Assembly (NCBI GenBank): GCA_000435595.1
Contig: FR895369.1
Coordinates: forward strand, 1 to 29,693
Reading direction: 5' to 3'
DNA from: Firmicutes bacterium CAG:882
GTDB lineage: Bacteria > Bacillota > Clostridia > Lachnospirales > Lachnospiraceae
Length of the DNA stretch: 29,693 nt
Position numbers and translations under genes: made by a program. The notes beneath the pieces were generated by a model that saw only the letters and a list, made by a program, of their open reading frames with translations, searched no databases and was not told the DNA's origin. Position 1 is the first letter of the stretch. Every line of letters begins with the position of its first letter. Positions 1 to 9,141 of the stretch are shown here, one piece after another.

Positions 1-22
1 CTTCTTTTCTGCTGTTTCCTAT

Positions 23-68
23 AAAAAAAGAAAATCGGCAGAGGCTTTATAACCTCTTGTCGATTTTC
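23..68 (-). terminator. Intrinsic terminator ending the valS-envelope operon
   Basis: Read on the minus strand, a stem begins GAAAATCG and closes CGATTTTC, with an inner CAAGAGG/CCTCTG arm around an AT-rich loop. A run of seven T follows immediately (23-29). It starts about 24 nt after the stop codon of the last amidase gene. This is a textbook rho-independent terminator and marks the 3' end of the co-directional run that begins with valS. Confidence 0.9.
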
Positions 69-91
69 ATTCTAAAACTTATCAAATTTGA

Positions 92-1864
92 TTAACGTCT
101 CTTTCTCTTCGGCTCCTCGTCATCCATGCTCTGACGGTTCTTATTCTCTCTCTTTTCGAGGCTTTGATTGTATCTGTTATTTTTCTTAATTGACATTGAT
201 GCAGCAACTATGAGTGCTATCATCAGTACAATCAGTACAAGAAGTACTGCTATTATCCAATCCATTGATTTTTTCTCCTTCTTTATATCAGAACTGTCCG
301 TCGACTGTCCTTCAGCCACATCACTCTTTTTCTGTGAATCAACCGATGTAGTGTCATTGGTTGTTGATACGGTTGTCTGCGTCTCTGTATTTCCTGCATC
401 TGTCTCCGCCTCAGATTCGCTCTGAGTCTCTGTTGTCTCAGACTGTGCCTCGGCTGTACTCTCGGCTTCCTGCAGGGTTGTTGTCTCCTCAGCGGCCGTC
501 TCCGTCTCAGACTGTGCCTGTGTTGTTGCCTCAGGCTGCGTCGGCTTCTCACTGTTCTCAAAACCGTTGCTCGTATAAGGTGAGCCGGACACACCTGATA
601 TTGATACCAATTCAGGATATGTAAATATGTCGGCATAGTCGCCTCGTATCTGATAGAGATAATCAGAATAATTTCCCGCATCGGCACCAGGATCAAGTCT
701 TATGAGAAGCGAAGCACTAAAGCCGTTGTGTGATACGTTCACATACTGTCTGCCCTCATAATACGGATCTATGTCACCGATGGTGTACCCTGATGTCATC
801 TGCCTGCTTGTTCCGTCACTATATATTGCCTTTACGATAACCTTGCTCTTATCTATTGCTGCAATCTGCTCAGAGCTCTTATAGACTGTAGGATTAATTC
901 CTGCCGATACTCCCACCTGAACTACCGGCTTCGTCGTAAACGTACAGCTTCCGCTTGTCCCGTCAGCGTATGTATAAGTGACAGTCGCCGTACCTGCGTT
1001 CACTGCCGTGATAAGCCCGTCGCTTCTTACATGTGCCACATTCTCGTCAGAACTTGCAAAGCTTATGCCGCCGTCCTTCTGATTGGCAGGTATAAAATAT
1101 GCACTGTAACTTCTGTCAAGCTCGACGCTCTGACCATCGCTTATCGTTCTCTTAGACAAGCCGAAATATTCTGCAACCGCCGTCGCATCAGCGACTCCTA
1201 CCTTTCTCTGATTCTCTGTCTCATGTATGAATGCCGCATCCGATGAGTTGCTGAGAAAGCAGTGCTCTGCAATTATCGTTGGAATGCCTGACTTAACTCC
1301 CTCATCGATAACAGTATAATAATCCATTGAAGGATTGGCTCCGGAAGGTCTTGTAAGGTATCCGTTGCTGAAAAGCCCAAGCCCCGCTGCCTGTGCATAG
1401 CGCGCCATATTGAGACACAGGTTTTTGGTTGCATCAACATATCCGTCGGCCACCGAACCATACGCTACAAAACCGTTCGTCGAAGCAGTCGAAGATGAAT
1501 TATTGTGAATGCTTATGACAAAATCTGCTCCGACTGACTTTCCCATGTGCGCTCTTGCGGTGTTGGTGTTCCACTCATTATTTGCTCTGGTCACATACAC
1601 ACGGACTCCCACGTAGGTCTCAAGCTCAGCCTTCATGTACTTTGCTATATTCCAGTTCAAATCACTTTCATTGTCACCGGTGCTTCCGGCATTTGCTCCT
1701 CCGTCATATCCGCCATGTCCCGGGTCAATGACAATCACTATGTCTCCATTTGAATCCTTTGCATATACCTTTTCGCCCGGTCCTGCAATACCGCCGGCTG
1801 CCGTCAGAACAAATACCAGCAGCATTGCCGTTATCCTGTTTAACTTTAATCTGATTCTGTTCAT
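92..1864 (-). CDS. Membrane-anchored N-acetylmuramoyl-L-alanine amidase (Amidase_3) with Big2-like domain
   Basis: This 590-aa cell-wall hydrolase should cleave the MurNAc-L-Ala amide bond of peptidoglycan outside the membrane. A signal peptide (about 1-36, ending VYA) precedes an Amidase_3 domain (about 42-235). The expected zinc ligands are visible: H50 in DPGHGG, E66 and H120 in SIHNN, with catalytic E200 in AEHCFLSN. A bacterial Ig-like (Big_2) repeat follows at about 245-312, with the SDGLITAVNAGTATVTY signature. A further beta-rich stretch, a Thr/Glu/Ser-rich linker (about 445-530), one TM helix (about 533-556) and a cytoplasmic tail ending KRKRR complete it. It starts 2 nt after the stop of the upstream paralogue, with an AGAGGAG ribosome site inside that gene's end, so translation is probably coupled. 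The catalytic assignment is firm; the physiological role (cell separation or turnover) is inferred. Confidence 0.93.
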   Translation of the reverse strand: MNRIRLKLNRITAMLLVFVLTAAGGIAGPGEKVYAKDSNGDIVIVIDPGHGGYDGGANAGSTGDNESDLNWNIAKYMKAELETYVGVRVYVTRANNEWNTNTARAHMGKSVGADFVISIHNNSSSTASTNGFVAYGSVADGYVDATKNLCLNMARYAQAAGLGLFSNGYLTRPSGANPSMDYYTVIDEGVKSGIPTIIAEHCFLSNSSDAAFIHETENQRKVGVADATAVAEYFGLSKRTISDGQSVELDRSYSAYFIPANQKDGGISFASSDENVAHVRSDGLITAVNAGTATVTYTYADGTSGSCTFTTKPVVQVGVSAGINPTVYKSSEQIAAIDKSKVIVKAIYSDGTSRQMTSGYTIGDIDPYYEGRQYVNVSHNGFSASLLIRLDPGADAGNYSDYLYQIRGDYADIFTYPELVSISGVSGSPYTSNGFENSEKPTQPEATTQAQSETETAAEETTTLQEAESTAEAQSETTETQSESEAETDAGNTETQTTVSTTNDTTSVDSQKKSDVAEGQSTDSSDIKKEKKSMDWIIAVLLVLIVLMIALIVAASMSIKKNNRYNQSLEKRENKNRQSMDDEEPKRKRR

Positions 1865-1866
1865 TG

Positions 1867-3324
1867 CTATCTGCGTCTCCTCTTGTTTCTTCTCGAATGT
1901 CTCCTTCTGCTCGTTCTGTTTTCAAGAATAAAAATAACCGTCGCCAAAACTATGACTATCACGATACCTGCCGCCATTTTCACAACCATCATGATATCAA
2001 AATCCGTTGTCTCCTCCCCTGAATTATCCGATGTCTCAGGATGGATTACAGGCTCCGTCTCCTCCGTACTGTCAGTTATGCTCTCTGTCTCGGCAGTTGT
2101 CGTCTCAGGCTCTGTCTCCTCCTTAGATGTCACCTCAGGGATATAATCCTCAGTCTGGTATATCACTCTCAGCAAGCCATCAACAGCACCATATCTTATG
2201 TCCAAATCCTGTATCCCCGGCTTGCCGTAATCAACGCTTCCAAGAATATCCGGCTTCACCTGCATCACGGAGCCATCACTGTACACTATATTCGCTGAAG
2301 CATTGTCAAGGTTAATCGCCGTGAACTCTTCCGCCGTCTTATAGAAGGTCGGGTCAATAAATCCGGTGATTGTGAGCTGTTCGGGTATTCTAACGGTTAC
2401 ATCAATGCTTCCCTTAGTTCCGTCGGAGCATGTATATGTCACTGTCGCCGCTCCGCTGTTAACCGCCTTAATATTACCGTCCGAATCCACCGTAACCGTG
2501 TTGTCGTTGCTGCTTGTCCATGTAACACTTCCTGAAAGTGATGAAGTATCAACATTCACATAATAGCCCTTTTCAAGCTCCATTGTATGTGTATCTGCGA
2601 CATCTGCAATATTCTTTTGAAGATTGAAGTATGTCACAACAGCATCGGCATCAGCCTTTCCGATAAGCGCAATCTTCTCATAGTCAAGGCTTCCATCCTC
2701 GTGTGATATGAAAAGTACGTCCTCCGGATTGCTCATAAAACAATGCTCTATAAGCACCGTCGGAACTCCGGCGCGCATGCCTTCTCCCATAATAGTGTAG
2801 AAATCCTCTCCCACATACTCTGTTGAATTTCTTGTCTGTATTCCGTTGTTCTTAATTCCAACCTCGGCAAGATTATTGAGAATATAATTACCCATATCCG
2901 CCGTCATCGTGCTGTATAGAGGCAGAACCGATGTGAATACTATCGCACCTGAACTTGTGTCTGTTCCACTGTTATTGTGAATACTTATTAAAAAGTCCGC
3001 ATTGAGCGATGCCGCAAGCATAGCCCTTCCGTTCTGTGTAATCCACGCATCCTCAGGTCTTGTAAGATACACCCTTACGCCGTCATACTGCTTTAATGTA
3101 TCCATCATCGCCTGCGCAATCTCATAGTTGGCATCCTTCTCCTGAACACCATTAACACCTATCTTTCCCGGGTCGCTTCCTCCATGTCCGGGATCAATAA
3201 CTATCACAACATTACCGTCTGCATCCTTAGCAGCCACATCAGTACGCAACGCGGCATTTCCAAGTATGAACGCCGCCGCCATAACTGCCGCGTATGAACA
3301 TATTTTTTTAAATCGTCGTATCAT
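1867..3324 (-). CDS. Membrane-anchored N-acetylmuramoyl-L-alanine amidase (Amidase_3), paralogue
   Basis: This 485-aa protein is a tandem paralogue of the next gene in the operon, with the same architecture. An N-terminal signal or anchor segment (about 8-31) is followed by an Amidase_3 domain with H47 (DPGHGG), E62, H116 (SIHNN) and catalytic E193 (IEHCFMSNP). A Big_2-like repeat (SDGNIKAVNSGAATVTY) comes next, then an acidic Thr/Glu linker (about 395-440), a TM helix (about 445-467) and a tail of mostly Arg and Lys. It should hydrolyse peptidoglycan amide bonds outside the membrane while tethered by its C-terminus. The ATG has a GGAGA ribosome site and lies 18 nt after the transglutaminase gene. 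The linker is shorter than in the paralogue, so the two catalytic domains may reach different wall depths; that is inference. Confidence 0.93.
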   Translation of the reverse strand: MIRRFKKICSYAAVMAAAFILGNAALRTDVAAKDADGNVVIVIDPGHGGSDPGKIGVNGVQEKDANYEIAQAMMDTLKQYDGVRVYLTRPEDAWITQNGRAMLAASLNADFLISIHNNSGTDTSSGAIVFTSVLPLYSTMTADMGNYILNNLAEVGIKNNGIQTRNSTEYVGEDFYTIMGEGMRAGVPTVLIEHCFMSNPEDVLFISHEDGSLDYEKIALIGKADADAVVTYFNLQKNIADVADTHTMELEKGYYVNVDTSSLSGSVTWTSSNDNTVTVDSDGNIKAVNSGAATVTYTCSDGTKGSIDVTVRIPEQLTITGFIDPTFYKTAEEFTAINLDNASANIVYSDGSVMQVKPDILGSVDYGKPGIQDLDIRYGAVDGLLRVIYQTEDYIPEVTSKEETEPETTTAETESITDSTEETEPVIHPETSDNSGEETTDFDIMMVVKMAAGIVIVIVLATVIFILENRTSRRRHSRRNKRRRR

Positions 3325-3342
3325 TTTTTCTCCAATCTTCCT

Positions 3343-5964
3343 TTACAGTACAAGTATATACTTAAAAATAAATTTTTTTGTAAACCCAAGACGACAATAC
3401 ACCATGCCGCGCACATTGTCAACATACGCCATCACCTGCATTACCTCGTCCTCAGAAGGCTGTCTGTAAGAGTACATTGCCTTATCGACTATTCCAAACG
3501 CTTTCTCGGCTCCATCAATATCACCGAATACAGTCGCGGAAATCTCAGCCATCGTCATGCTCTTTACATCCACCGCCTTTACATATCTAAGCAGTCTTGC
3601 ATGGTAATTCATTATACGCCTTATACGTTCATCAGGCAAAAGACCGCATTCCTTATTATATAACTTTCCTCTCTTTTGTTCCATATATTTCTGCCTTATC
3701 AGCAAAAGCAGTGCGACAATTAACGGAAGCAGAACAAGCTTTAAAATAAACCACATAACAGCAAGAACAGGCTTTAAGATGTCTCCCGCCTTTCTCATAA
3801 TATCACCAAAGCTTATGCCATCCGCTTTTTCCTTCTCCGATGCAGCCACACTCTCTACATTCCGTCCATCCGTCGCATCATTGCCATTACCGTCAATTAA
3901 AGTGCCCTGTTCCTGCGCAGTCTCGACAGTCGGTTCCTCAGAATTGCCTGTTTTTTCCGTCTCCGAAGGGTTCTCTGCCCCTTCCGTGATACTCTCATCC
4001 GCACTCTCGCCTTCCGTCTCCTCAGTGCTTTCCCCGGCCGCATTCTCATCACCCTGTGTGCCTCCACGTCCGGTATATTCATCCTGCCCTCTAAGATACT
4101 GCTCTGCGTATCCAGGTGTGGCATCAACTGTAATCCAGCCGATTCCGTCAATATACACTTCTATCCATGCGTGTGCATAGCGGTCGGTCACAGTCACCTC
4201 ATAGTAATCCCATGTGTCTTTATAAAACTCACCATTACCCCTGATTGACACCCCTGATGCTGACACCGGATTTCCCGGATACAGACTTTCAGGTACGACA
4301 TATCCCTCCACATACCTTGTCGGTATCCCGGCACTTCTTAGAATCATAGCTGCTGATGAGGCAAAATGTGTACACAGTCCTTTCTTCTTTTCAAACAGAA
4401 AGTACTCCACGTAGTCCTTTCCGGACGGGGTTGTACCAGGTGCCAGCGTATACTCATAATTACCGGCTAAATAATCCATAACATCCATAATGAACATCGC
4501 TCTGCCCGCGGTGGTGTCCAAAGAGTAGTCACTGCTCATTATCTTCGGGAACAATTCTCTTTTTATCCTGTCATCGCACGCCTCATCCGTTCCGAGATAA
4601 TGCTCGTACACAAAACGTGTGTAAGCATCGTCTGCATCAGCAAGGACGCCGCCGTTGACCACAAGCTTATAAAGTGATGAGAAATTTCTCCACTCGACAA
4701 GTCTGTAGCTGTGGGTTATGTTATCCGCTCCACTGTCGTCACCCTCAAGCACAACAACCTTGTCAGCATCAGCAAGCTCGTCCAGCGGCTTTCCATCTGC
4801 CTGAACCGCAGAAGCAGGAACATAACTGTTGCCATCACCTGAATACCAGGTGATATCTATATCATAGGCTGCACTTCCGATTCCCACGGCACCCATCCCC
4901 GTAAGCTCCGATACCGCCCTGTATCCTGCAAGCAACGGTGTTTTTCCGGCAGACGACATTGCATCAAACATTGCCATGTTCTCAATGTATGTCGATTCAC
5001 CGATTTCCTTCCACCTTCTCTTGGTGTAGTCCGCAGCCTGAAATGCCTTCAGATAAATTATACCTCCCTTTTTCGGTGCCTTTATCTTAAACACAGGCTC
5101 ATCCGAATAACTTACCGTGTCCACCTTTCCTATAATTCCGGTTCCTACACTTGCATTGCTGCTGTCGGCAGTTCCCCTGTAACCGTCGATTGCAAGCTGA
5201 ACATCCTTCGCCGAGAAAAAAAGTTTCCCCTTCATGCTGTTAAACAGCCCCGGCACTTCATAATCCTTTGCCGGAACCGCTGCCATATATATCGCCGATA
5301 TTCCTATAGCCAGCACAAGCAAAGGTAATCCTGCGTACATTACCGACGTTCTCTTCGCCCCGGTACGTCCGCTCCTCGCTCTCTCACCTTGTATAATCAT
5401 GCATACCACAAGGCTCATAACCCCAAGCAGAATCCATTCCGACGGTCCCGCCTCAAGAGTTGCCGGATAAACATATGAAAAGACCGCTAGAAGAGAAGCT
5501 GCCGCAACACCTTTTCCATTTAAAAAGACCGACATATACCCATATCCTGCCATACCACATGCGATATACGCAAAAAGCGTCTGATCCGCATGTTCAAGCA
5601 TCCCCTCTGTGATGTATACATAGTACATCCCAACACCATAATACTCATTGAGCTCATCAATTGAAAAATTGACAATATAAGCCATTCCACCGGCTATCTC
5701 ATCAAATTTAAGCCATACAGCCAAGGCAAGACCGGCTATAATCGCAATCCGTGCCGGAATGTGCCATATCAGCTTACATTTACACTTTATAATATACATG
5801 GCAATTGCAATCAGTGTTCCGCATACTGCACCTAAAATACAGTATTCCACAGGAAGCGTAACCGTCGCATATATCTGCATGAACTGCCATGCCGTGATTA
5901 TGGATGCGGCAACGGAAATTGCACACAGGATAAATATTGAGCCTGTCTTCTTCAAACTCTTCAT
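3343..5964 (-). CDS. Polytopic membrane protein with extracellular transglutaminase-like domain
   Basis: This 873-aa protein has about six or seven hydrophobic segments in residues 1-230, then an outside region with a transglutaminase-core domain. The catalytic triad is visible: C531 in KKGLCTHFASS, H598 in RYAHAWIEVYI and D614 in ITVDATPGY. An acidic Glu/Ser/Thr linker (about 630-705), a TM segment (about 724-748) and a cytoplasmic alpha-helical C-terminus resembling DUF4129-type tails follow. The order moxR, DUF58, transglutaminase is a recurrent bacterial module. Its biochemical role is unsettled; protease, amidase or crosslinking activity at the envelope is possible. The start codon overlaps the DUF58 stop in ATGA, with a strong AGGAGGTGA ribosome site, so translation should be coupled. 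Presence of all three catalytic residues argues for an active enzyme. The substrate cannot be told from sequence. Confidence 0.88.
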   Translation of the reverse strand: MKSLKKTGSIFILCAISVAASIITAWQFMQIYATVTLPVEYCILGAVCGTLIAIAMYIIKCKCKLIWHIPARIAIIAGLALAVWLKFDEIAGGMAYIVNFSIDELNEYYGVGMYYVYITEGMLEHADQTLFAYIACGMAGYGYMSVFLNGKGVAAASLLAVFSYVYPATLEAGPSEWILLGVMSLVVCMIIQGERARSGRTGAKRTSVMYAGLPLLVLAIGISAIYMAAVPAKDYEVPGLFNSMKGKLFFSAKDVQLAIDGYRGTADSSNASVGTGIIGKVDTVSYSDEPVFKIKAPKKGGIIYLKAFQAADYTKRRWKEIGESTYIENMAMFDAMSSAGKTPLLAGYRAVSELTGMGAVGIGSAAYDIDITWYSGDGNSYVPASAVQADGKPLDELADADKVVVLEGDDSGADNITHSYRLVEWRNFSSLYKLVVNGGVLADADDAYTRFVYEHYLGTDEACDDRIKRELFPKIMSSDYSLDTTAGRAMFIMDVMDYLAGNYEYTLAPGTTPSGKDYVEYFLFEKKKGLCTHFASSAAMILRSAGIPTRYVEGYVVPESLYPGNPVSASGVSIRGNGEFYKDTWDYYEVTVTDRYAHAWIEVYIDGIGWITVDATPGYAEQYLRGQDEYTGRGGTQGDENAAGESTEETEGESADESITEGAENPSETEKTGNSEEPTVETAQEQGTLIDGNGNDATDGRNVESVAASEKEKADGISFGDIMRKAGDILKPVLAVMWFILKLVLLPLIVALLLLIRQKYMEQKRGKLYNKECGLLPDERIRRIMNYHARLLRYVKAVDVKSMTMAEISATVFGDIDGAEKAFGIVDKAMYSYRQPSEDEVMQVMAYVDNVRGMVYCRLGFTKKFIFKYILVL

Positions 5965-7043
5965 GCCATATCACCTCCTGACGATACAAGCACAACCTCG
6001 CATGAAATCATCTCAAGCTTATCACGGCAGTCATCCGGCACATACAGAACTATCTGCCTGCCGGCTGTCCGTGCACAGCACTCAACAATTTCCTCCGTAA
6101 CATCAGGTGCAAATATTCTTGCTCCGTTTATACCGTACATGCTCATTGTGGTACGGTTAAATCCGTCCATCAGCCTCATAAAAAATATATTAAGCTCATT
6201 CTCTGATGAAATAGCACACCTTTCACCACTTTCATCGTTACCGTCCGCCGGAAGATATCCCGCCACCTTTCCTTTTTGTTTAAGCTTTATGTACATCATA
6301 TTGTACATAAGCTCAAGCATATTATCCATCCTGTCCGCATCCTTCACAATCGCCGGACAGAATATATATACATTTTCGTCATCCTCCTCTGACATATATT
6401 CTTTCACCATAAGAGTTGACATTCTGCTGCTCAGCTTGTGATGAATATTCCTGATACTGTCACCATCTGAATATTCTCTTATCGAGCTTATCTCACTTCC
6501 GCTCTTTTCTGCCGTATTTCCTTCATTCTCCTGTATTCCGGTCATGGAGTATATATAATCCCCGGTATTGACGTCAAATAAGCGTGGCAAAGACACTATC
6601 TTTACCACGCCCGGATTTTTAATTTTAAATCTGAATACACGAAAAAAATCATACAGGCTTATCTTATTAACCTCTATGCTGTAACAGCCACAGTGCTCCA
6701 TCGAAGCTTTTTTTGACACAAAAGTCTCACATCGTCCACCGACCGCAAAGGTGAGTGCATTTTTTTTGTCACCTGACAGCATCTGTGCACTCATCACCGG
6801 AAACGGTGCCACATTTTTAATGCGATACTTTACCTCAAACTCATTCTTTCGACGAACATATACCGTATTATGCTCATATCCGCATTTTAAATTAAATCCG
6901 CATATCAGCATCATTGCAGCCGAAGAAATCGATGCTGCGGCAAAAAATATCAGCATAACCATTCCGTCATGTGTCTGATACAGAACATTGTATGTCAGTA
7001 TCGCATACAACATAATAAAATAGACTATTCTTCTTAATGCCAT
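5961..7043 (-). CDS. DUF58 domain membrane protein
   Basis: A 360-aa protein with two N-terminal TM helices (about 5-22 and 27-48), a beta-rich region and a DUF58 signature at about 188-214 (IREYSDGDSIRNIHHK, then LMVKEY). The His in place of the common Trp in the R-N-I-H-W-K motif is a small variation. DUF58 proteins resemble von Willebrand A folds and almost always sit beside a MoxR ATPase, as here, where moxR ends only 4 nt upstream. The stop overlaps the start of the transglutaminase gene by 4 nt. By family context it probably works with MoxR and the transglutaminase in assembling or activating an envelope complex. No enzymatic activity is known to me for the family. Confidence 0.87.
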   Translation of the reverse strand: MALRRIVYFIMLYAILTYNVLYQTHDGMVMLIFFAAASISSAAMMLICGFNLKCGYEHNTVYVRRKNEFEVKYRIKNVAPFPVMSAQMLSGDKKNALTFAVGGRCETFVSKKASMEHCGCYSIEVNKISLYDFFRVFRFKIKNPGVVKIVSLPRLFDVNTGDYIYSMTGIQENEGNTAEKSGSEISSIREYSDGDSIRNIHHKLSSRMSTLMVKEYMSEEDDENVYIFCPAIVKDADRMDNMLELMYNMMYIKLKQKGKVAGYLPADGNDESGERCAISSENELNIFFMRLMDGFNRTTMSMYGINGARIFAPDVTEEIVECCARTAGRQIVLYVPDDCRDKLEMISCEVVLVSSGGDMA

Positions 7044-7047
7044 CTGC

Positions 7048-7992
7048 TCAGTCTTTCCCCTTTTTCAGTCTCGGAACTGCCGTCTCATTTAATATCTCAA
7101 CAGCCGTCTGAATCTCTGTAATCTTATTTATTCTCGCCTTTGAATTTAAAACCAGCCTGTGGCTGACAACATCGACAAACACATTCTTTACATCTGTCGG
7201 TATGCAGTAATCCCTGTCTTCACAGAGTGCATACGCCTTAGCCATTGCCGCGAGCGCAAGCGTTCCCCTCGGGCTCACCCCAAGTGCAATGTACTCATGC
7301 TCACGCGTAGCTCGTGTAAGTCTTACAATATAGTCATATATTGCATCATGTATATAAACATTCTCAGCCGCAGTCTGCAATGACAAAATGCTATTTTCAT
7401 CAGCCACCTTCCTAACCATATCCAGAGGATTTGCGCATGCTCTCGCCTTGAGAATGTTAATTTCCTGTTCTTTATCCGGATATCCCATCGAAAGCTTAAT
7501 CATAAATCTGTCAAGCTGTGATTCCGGAAGCTGCATCGTTCCGATTGAACCTATCGGATTCTGTGTTGCAATGACCGTGAACGGATTCGGCACCGGTCTG
7601 GTCACAGAATCGACTGACACCCTGCGCTCTTCCATGACTTCCAAAAGCGCAGAGTGAGTCTTGCTTGAAGTTCTGTTAATCTCATCGGCAAGTAAAAGAT
7701 TGCACATTGCCGCTCCGTTTCTGTACTCGAACTCCTGTGTCTTGGGATTATATGCCGAAAATCCCATAATATCCGACGGCATTACATCCGTCGTAAACTG
7801 CAATCTGTTGCATTTACATCCCATAGCCTTTGCAAATCCCATAGCCATGGTCGTCTTTCCCACTCCCGGTATGTCATCAATGAGGATATGCCCCTTAGCG
7901 ATTATCGCAAGCATGACCTTCAGGATAACGTCATCCTTTCCCGAAACCGCCTTTTTAACTTCATCAATAACAGCCTGTATTGTTCCCTGCAT
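7048..7992 (-). CDS. MoxR-family AAA+ ATPase
   Basis: A 314-aa cytoplasmic AAA+ protein of typical MoxR length. It shows Walker A (IPGVGKTT, about 41-48), Walker B (LLLADEINR, about 99-107), a sensor I region (VIATQNPIGSIGTMQLPESQ, about 140-159) and the LDRF arginine-finger segment at about 160, followed by a helical lid. MoxR ATPases act as chaperone-like remodellers and are usually paired with DUF58/VWA partners; the DUF58 gene follows directly. The start has a GGGGG ribosome site about 9 nt upstream, and 30 nt separate it from the preceding gene. Family assignment is secure. The client protein is unknown, though the neighbouring transglutaminase is the obvious candidate. Confidence 0.93.
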   Translation of the reverse strand: MQGTIQAVIDEVKKAVSGKDDVILKVMLAIIAKGHILIDDIPGVGKTTMAMGFAKAMGCKCNRLQFTTDVMPSDIMGFSAYNPKTQEFEYRNGAAMCNLLLADEINRTSSKTHSALLEVMEERRVSVDSVTRPVPNPFTVIATQNPIGSIGTMQLPESQLDRFMIKLSMGYPDKEQEINILKARACANPLDMVRKVADENSILSLQTAAENVYIHDAIYDYIVRLTRATREHEYIALGVSPRGTLALAAMAKAYALCEDRDYCIPTDVKNVFVDVVSHRLVLNSKARINKITEIQTAVEILNETAVPRLKKGKD

Positions 7993-8022
7993 TATTTATA
8001 CCCCCATCTTTAATTTTCGTGC

Positions 8023-9138
8023 TTATTCGGTGACTGACTGCATATCCACGATAAGCCACTCACCGTTAATTTCAGCATAGTAATATCTTGTATTGTTTAT
8101 ATCCTGTCTGCTCTGTCCGTTGAGAGTAAGTGTCATATTCTTGACAAAATATACTTCAACCGAGAACAGCTCCGGTGTGTAGACAATATAGTTAGAAACC
8201 GCTTCATCGGTGAATACCGGCGTCTCATGTGCACTGTACATCCACATATCGTTAAGCCGGTAATTTTCCGCAAGCTCAAGATAATAAGAGTTGTCAGGAA
8301 ACATATACGCTATAGGCGCAACGCTCTCACGGCAGCCCTCTATATCACGCGAAAAGAAATTGGAGTAGTTCTTTGCGTTAGTGAGCACCATTGATGAAAG
8401 TTCACTTTCTATGGCGGATGTCGTGAAGGTATCAATCGTAATATCACCATTCTCATCCGCACTGTACATAATCTGTTCACCCTGATTATTGTATATCACA
8501 ACAGAAGGCTCATCAAAAAGTCCCTCCACATGGTACTTCACAAGCTGTGGCACAGCAACATAATCGGCTGCATACTTAAGTGAATCAATCTGAATCGTCT
8601 CACCTGTAAGCTCTCTTGAATCGAGCTTGACATTATTGATGAACACGCTGTATGTGTCAGGTGCCGTTATTGTTATTTCCTTGCTTCCCGTCTTATATAC
8701 AGCCTCAAGCTTCTCAACCTCCCACTTCTGTTCTGAGAGTATGAACATGAGCTGTCTGTTTGAAGCTTCATTAAGTGTGAGCTTTGCAACAAGAGTATCA
8801 TCCGCATATATATTATATACAGGCCGCTTAGCATCATAGCTTGCCTGAGCTTTCTCGTAAGTTATTGTCTTTCCCTCTATATCCTCTTCGTATCTGCTCT
8901 TATATATGTCCGCATTCTCAAAACGATTTCCGCTCTGCTCGAAATCCATGACGTCGAACACGCTTCCGTCATCAAATCCCTTTAAGAAGCTTTCAACCGT
9001 GTATTCCGGCTGTGAATTTTCATAAATAACAAGGCTTTTCCTGACATACGATATTACAAATACCCAGAACAATACCATAACTGCAGCAAATATTGCAAAA
9101 CCAATCCAAAAAACAGGTACTTTTTTCTTCTTCGCCAT
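8023..9138 (-). CDS. Unknown single-pass protein with large extracellular region
   Basis: I do not recognise this 371-aa protein with certainty. A Lys-rich N-terminus (MAKKKK) precedes one TM helix (about 8-31), leaving about 340 residues outside. Within these, a TYSVFINNVKLDSRELTG stretch reads like a small beta domain of the kind seen in TcaA-type proteins. The C-terminal segment (about 320-371, VEVYFVKNMTLTLNG then RYYYAEINGEWLIVDMQ) has the look of an NTF2-like fold. Both are impressions from pattern, not established hits. It has a GGGAGGAATAAGC ribosome site and starts 3 nt after the stop of the NAGPA gene, so it is co-transcribed with envelope genes. A role in cell-envelope polymer handling is plausible by context only. 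Confidence 0.8.
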   Translation of the reverse strand: MAKKKKVPVFWIGFAIFAAVMVLFWVFVISYVRKSLVIYENSQPEYTVESFLKGFDDGSVFDVMDFEQSGNRFENADIYKSRYEEDIEGKTITYEKAQASYDAKRPVYNIYADDTLVAKLTLNEASNRQLMFILSEQKWEVEKLEAVYKTGSKEITITAPDTYSVFINNVKLDSRELTGETIQIDSLKYAADYVAVPQLVKYHVEGLFDEPSVVIYNNQGEQIMYSADENGDITIDTFTTSAIESELSSMVLTNAKNYSNFFSRDIEGCRESVAPIAYMFPDNSYYLELAENYRLNDMWMYSAHETPVFTDEAVSNYIVYTPELFSVEVYFVKNMTLTLNGQSRQDINNTRYYYAEINGEWLIVDMQSVTE

Positions 9139-9141
9139 CGC

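Noticed and set aside
380..560. Repetitive GTCTCAGACTGTGCCTC-type units as a CRISPR or tandem-repeat locus
   Set aside because: They are irregular in length and encode the Thr/Glu/Ser-rich linker of the amidase in frame; there is no constant repeat-spacer structure.
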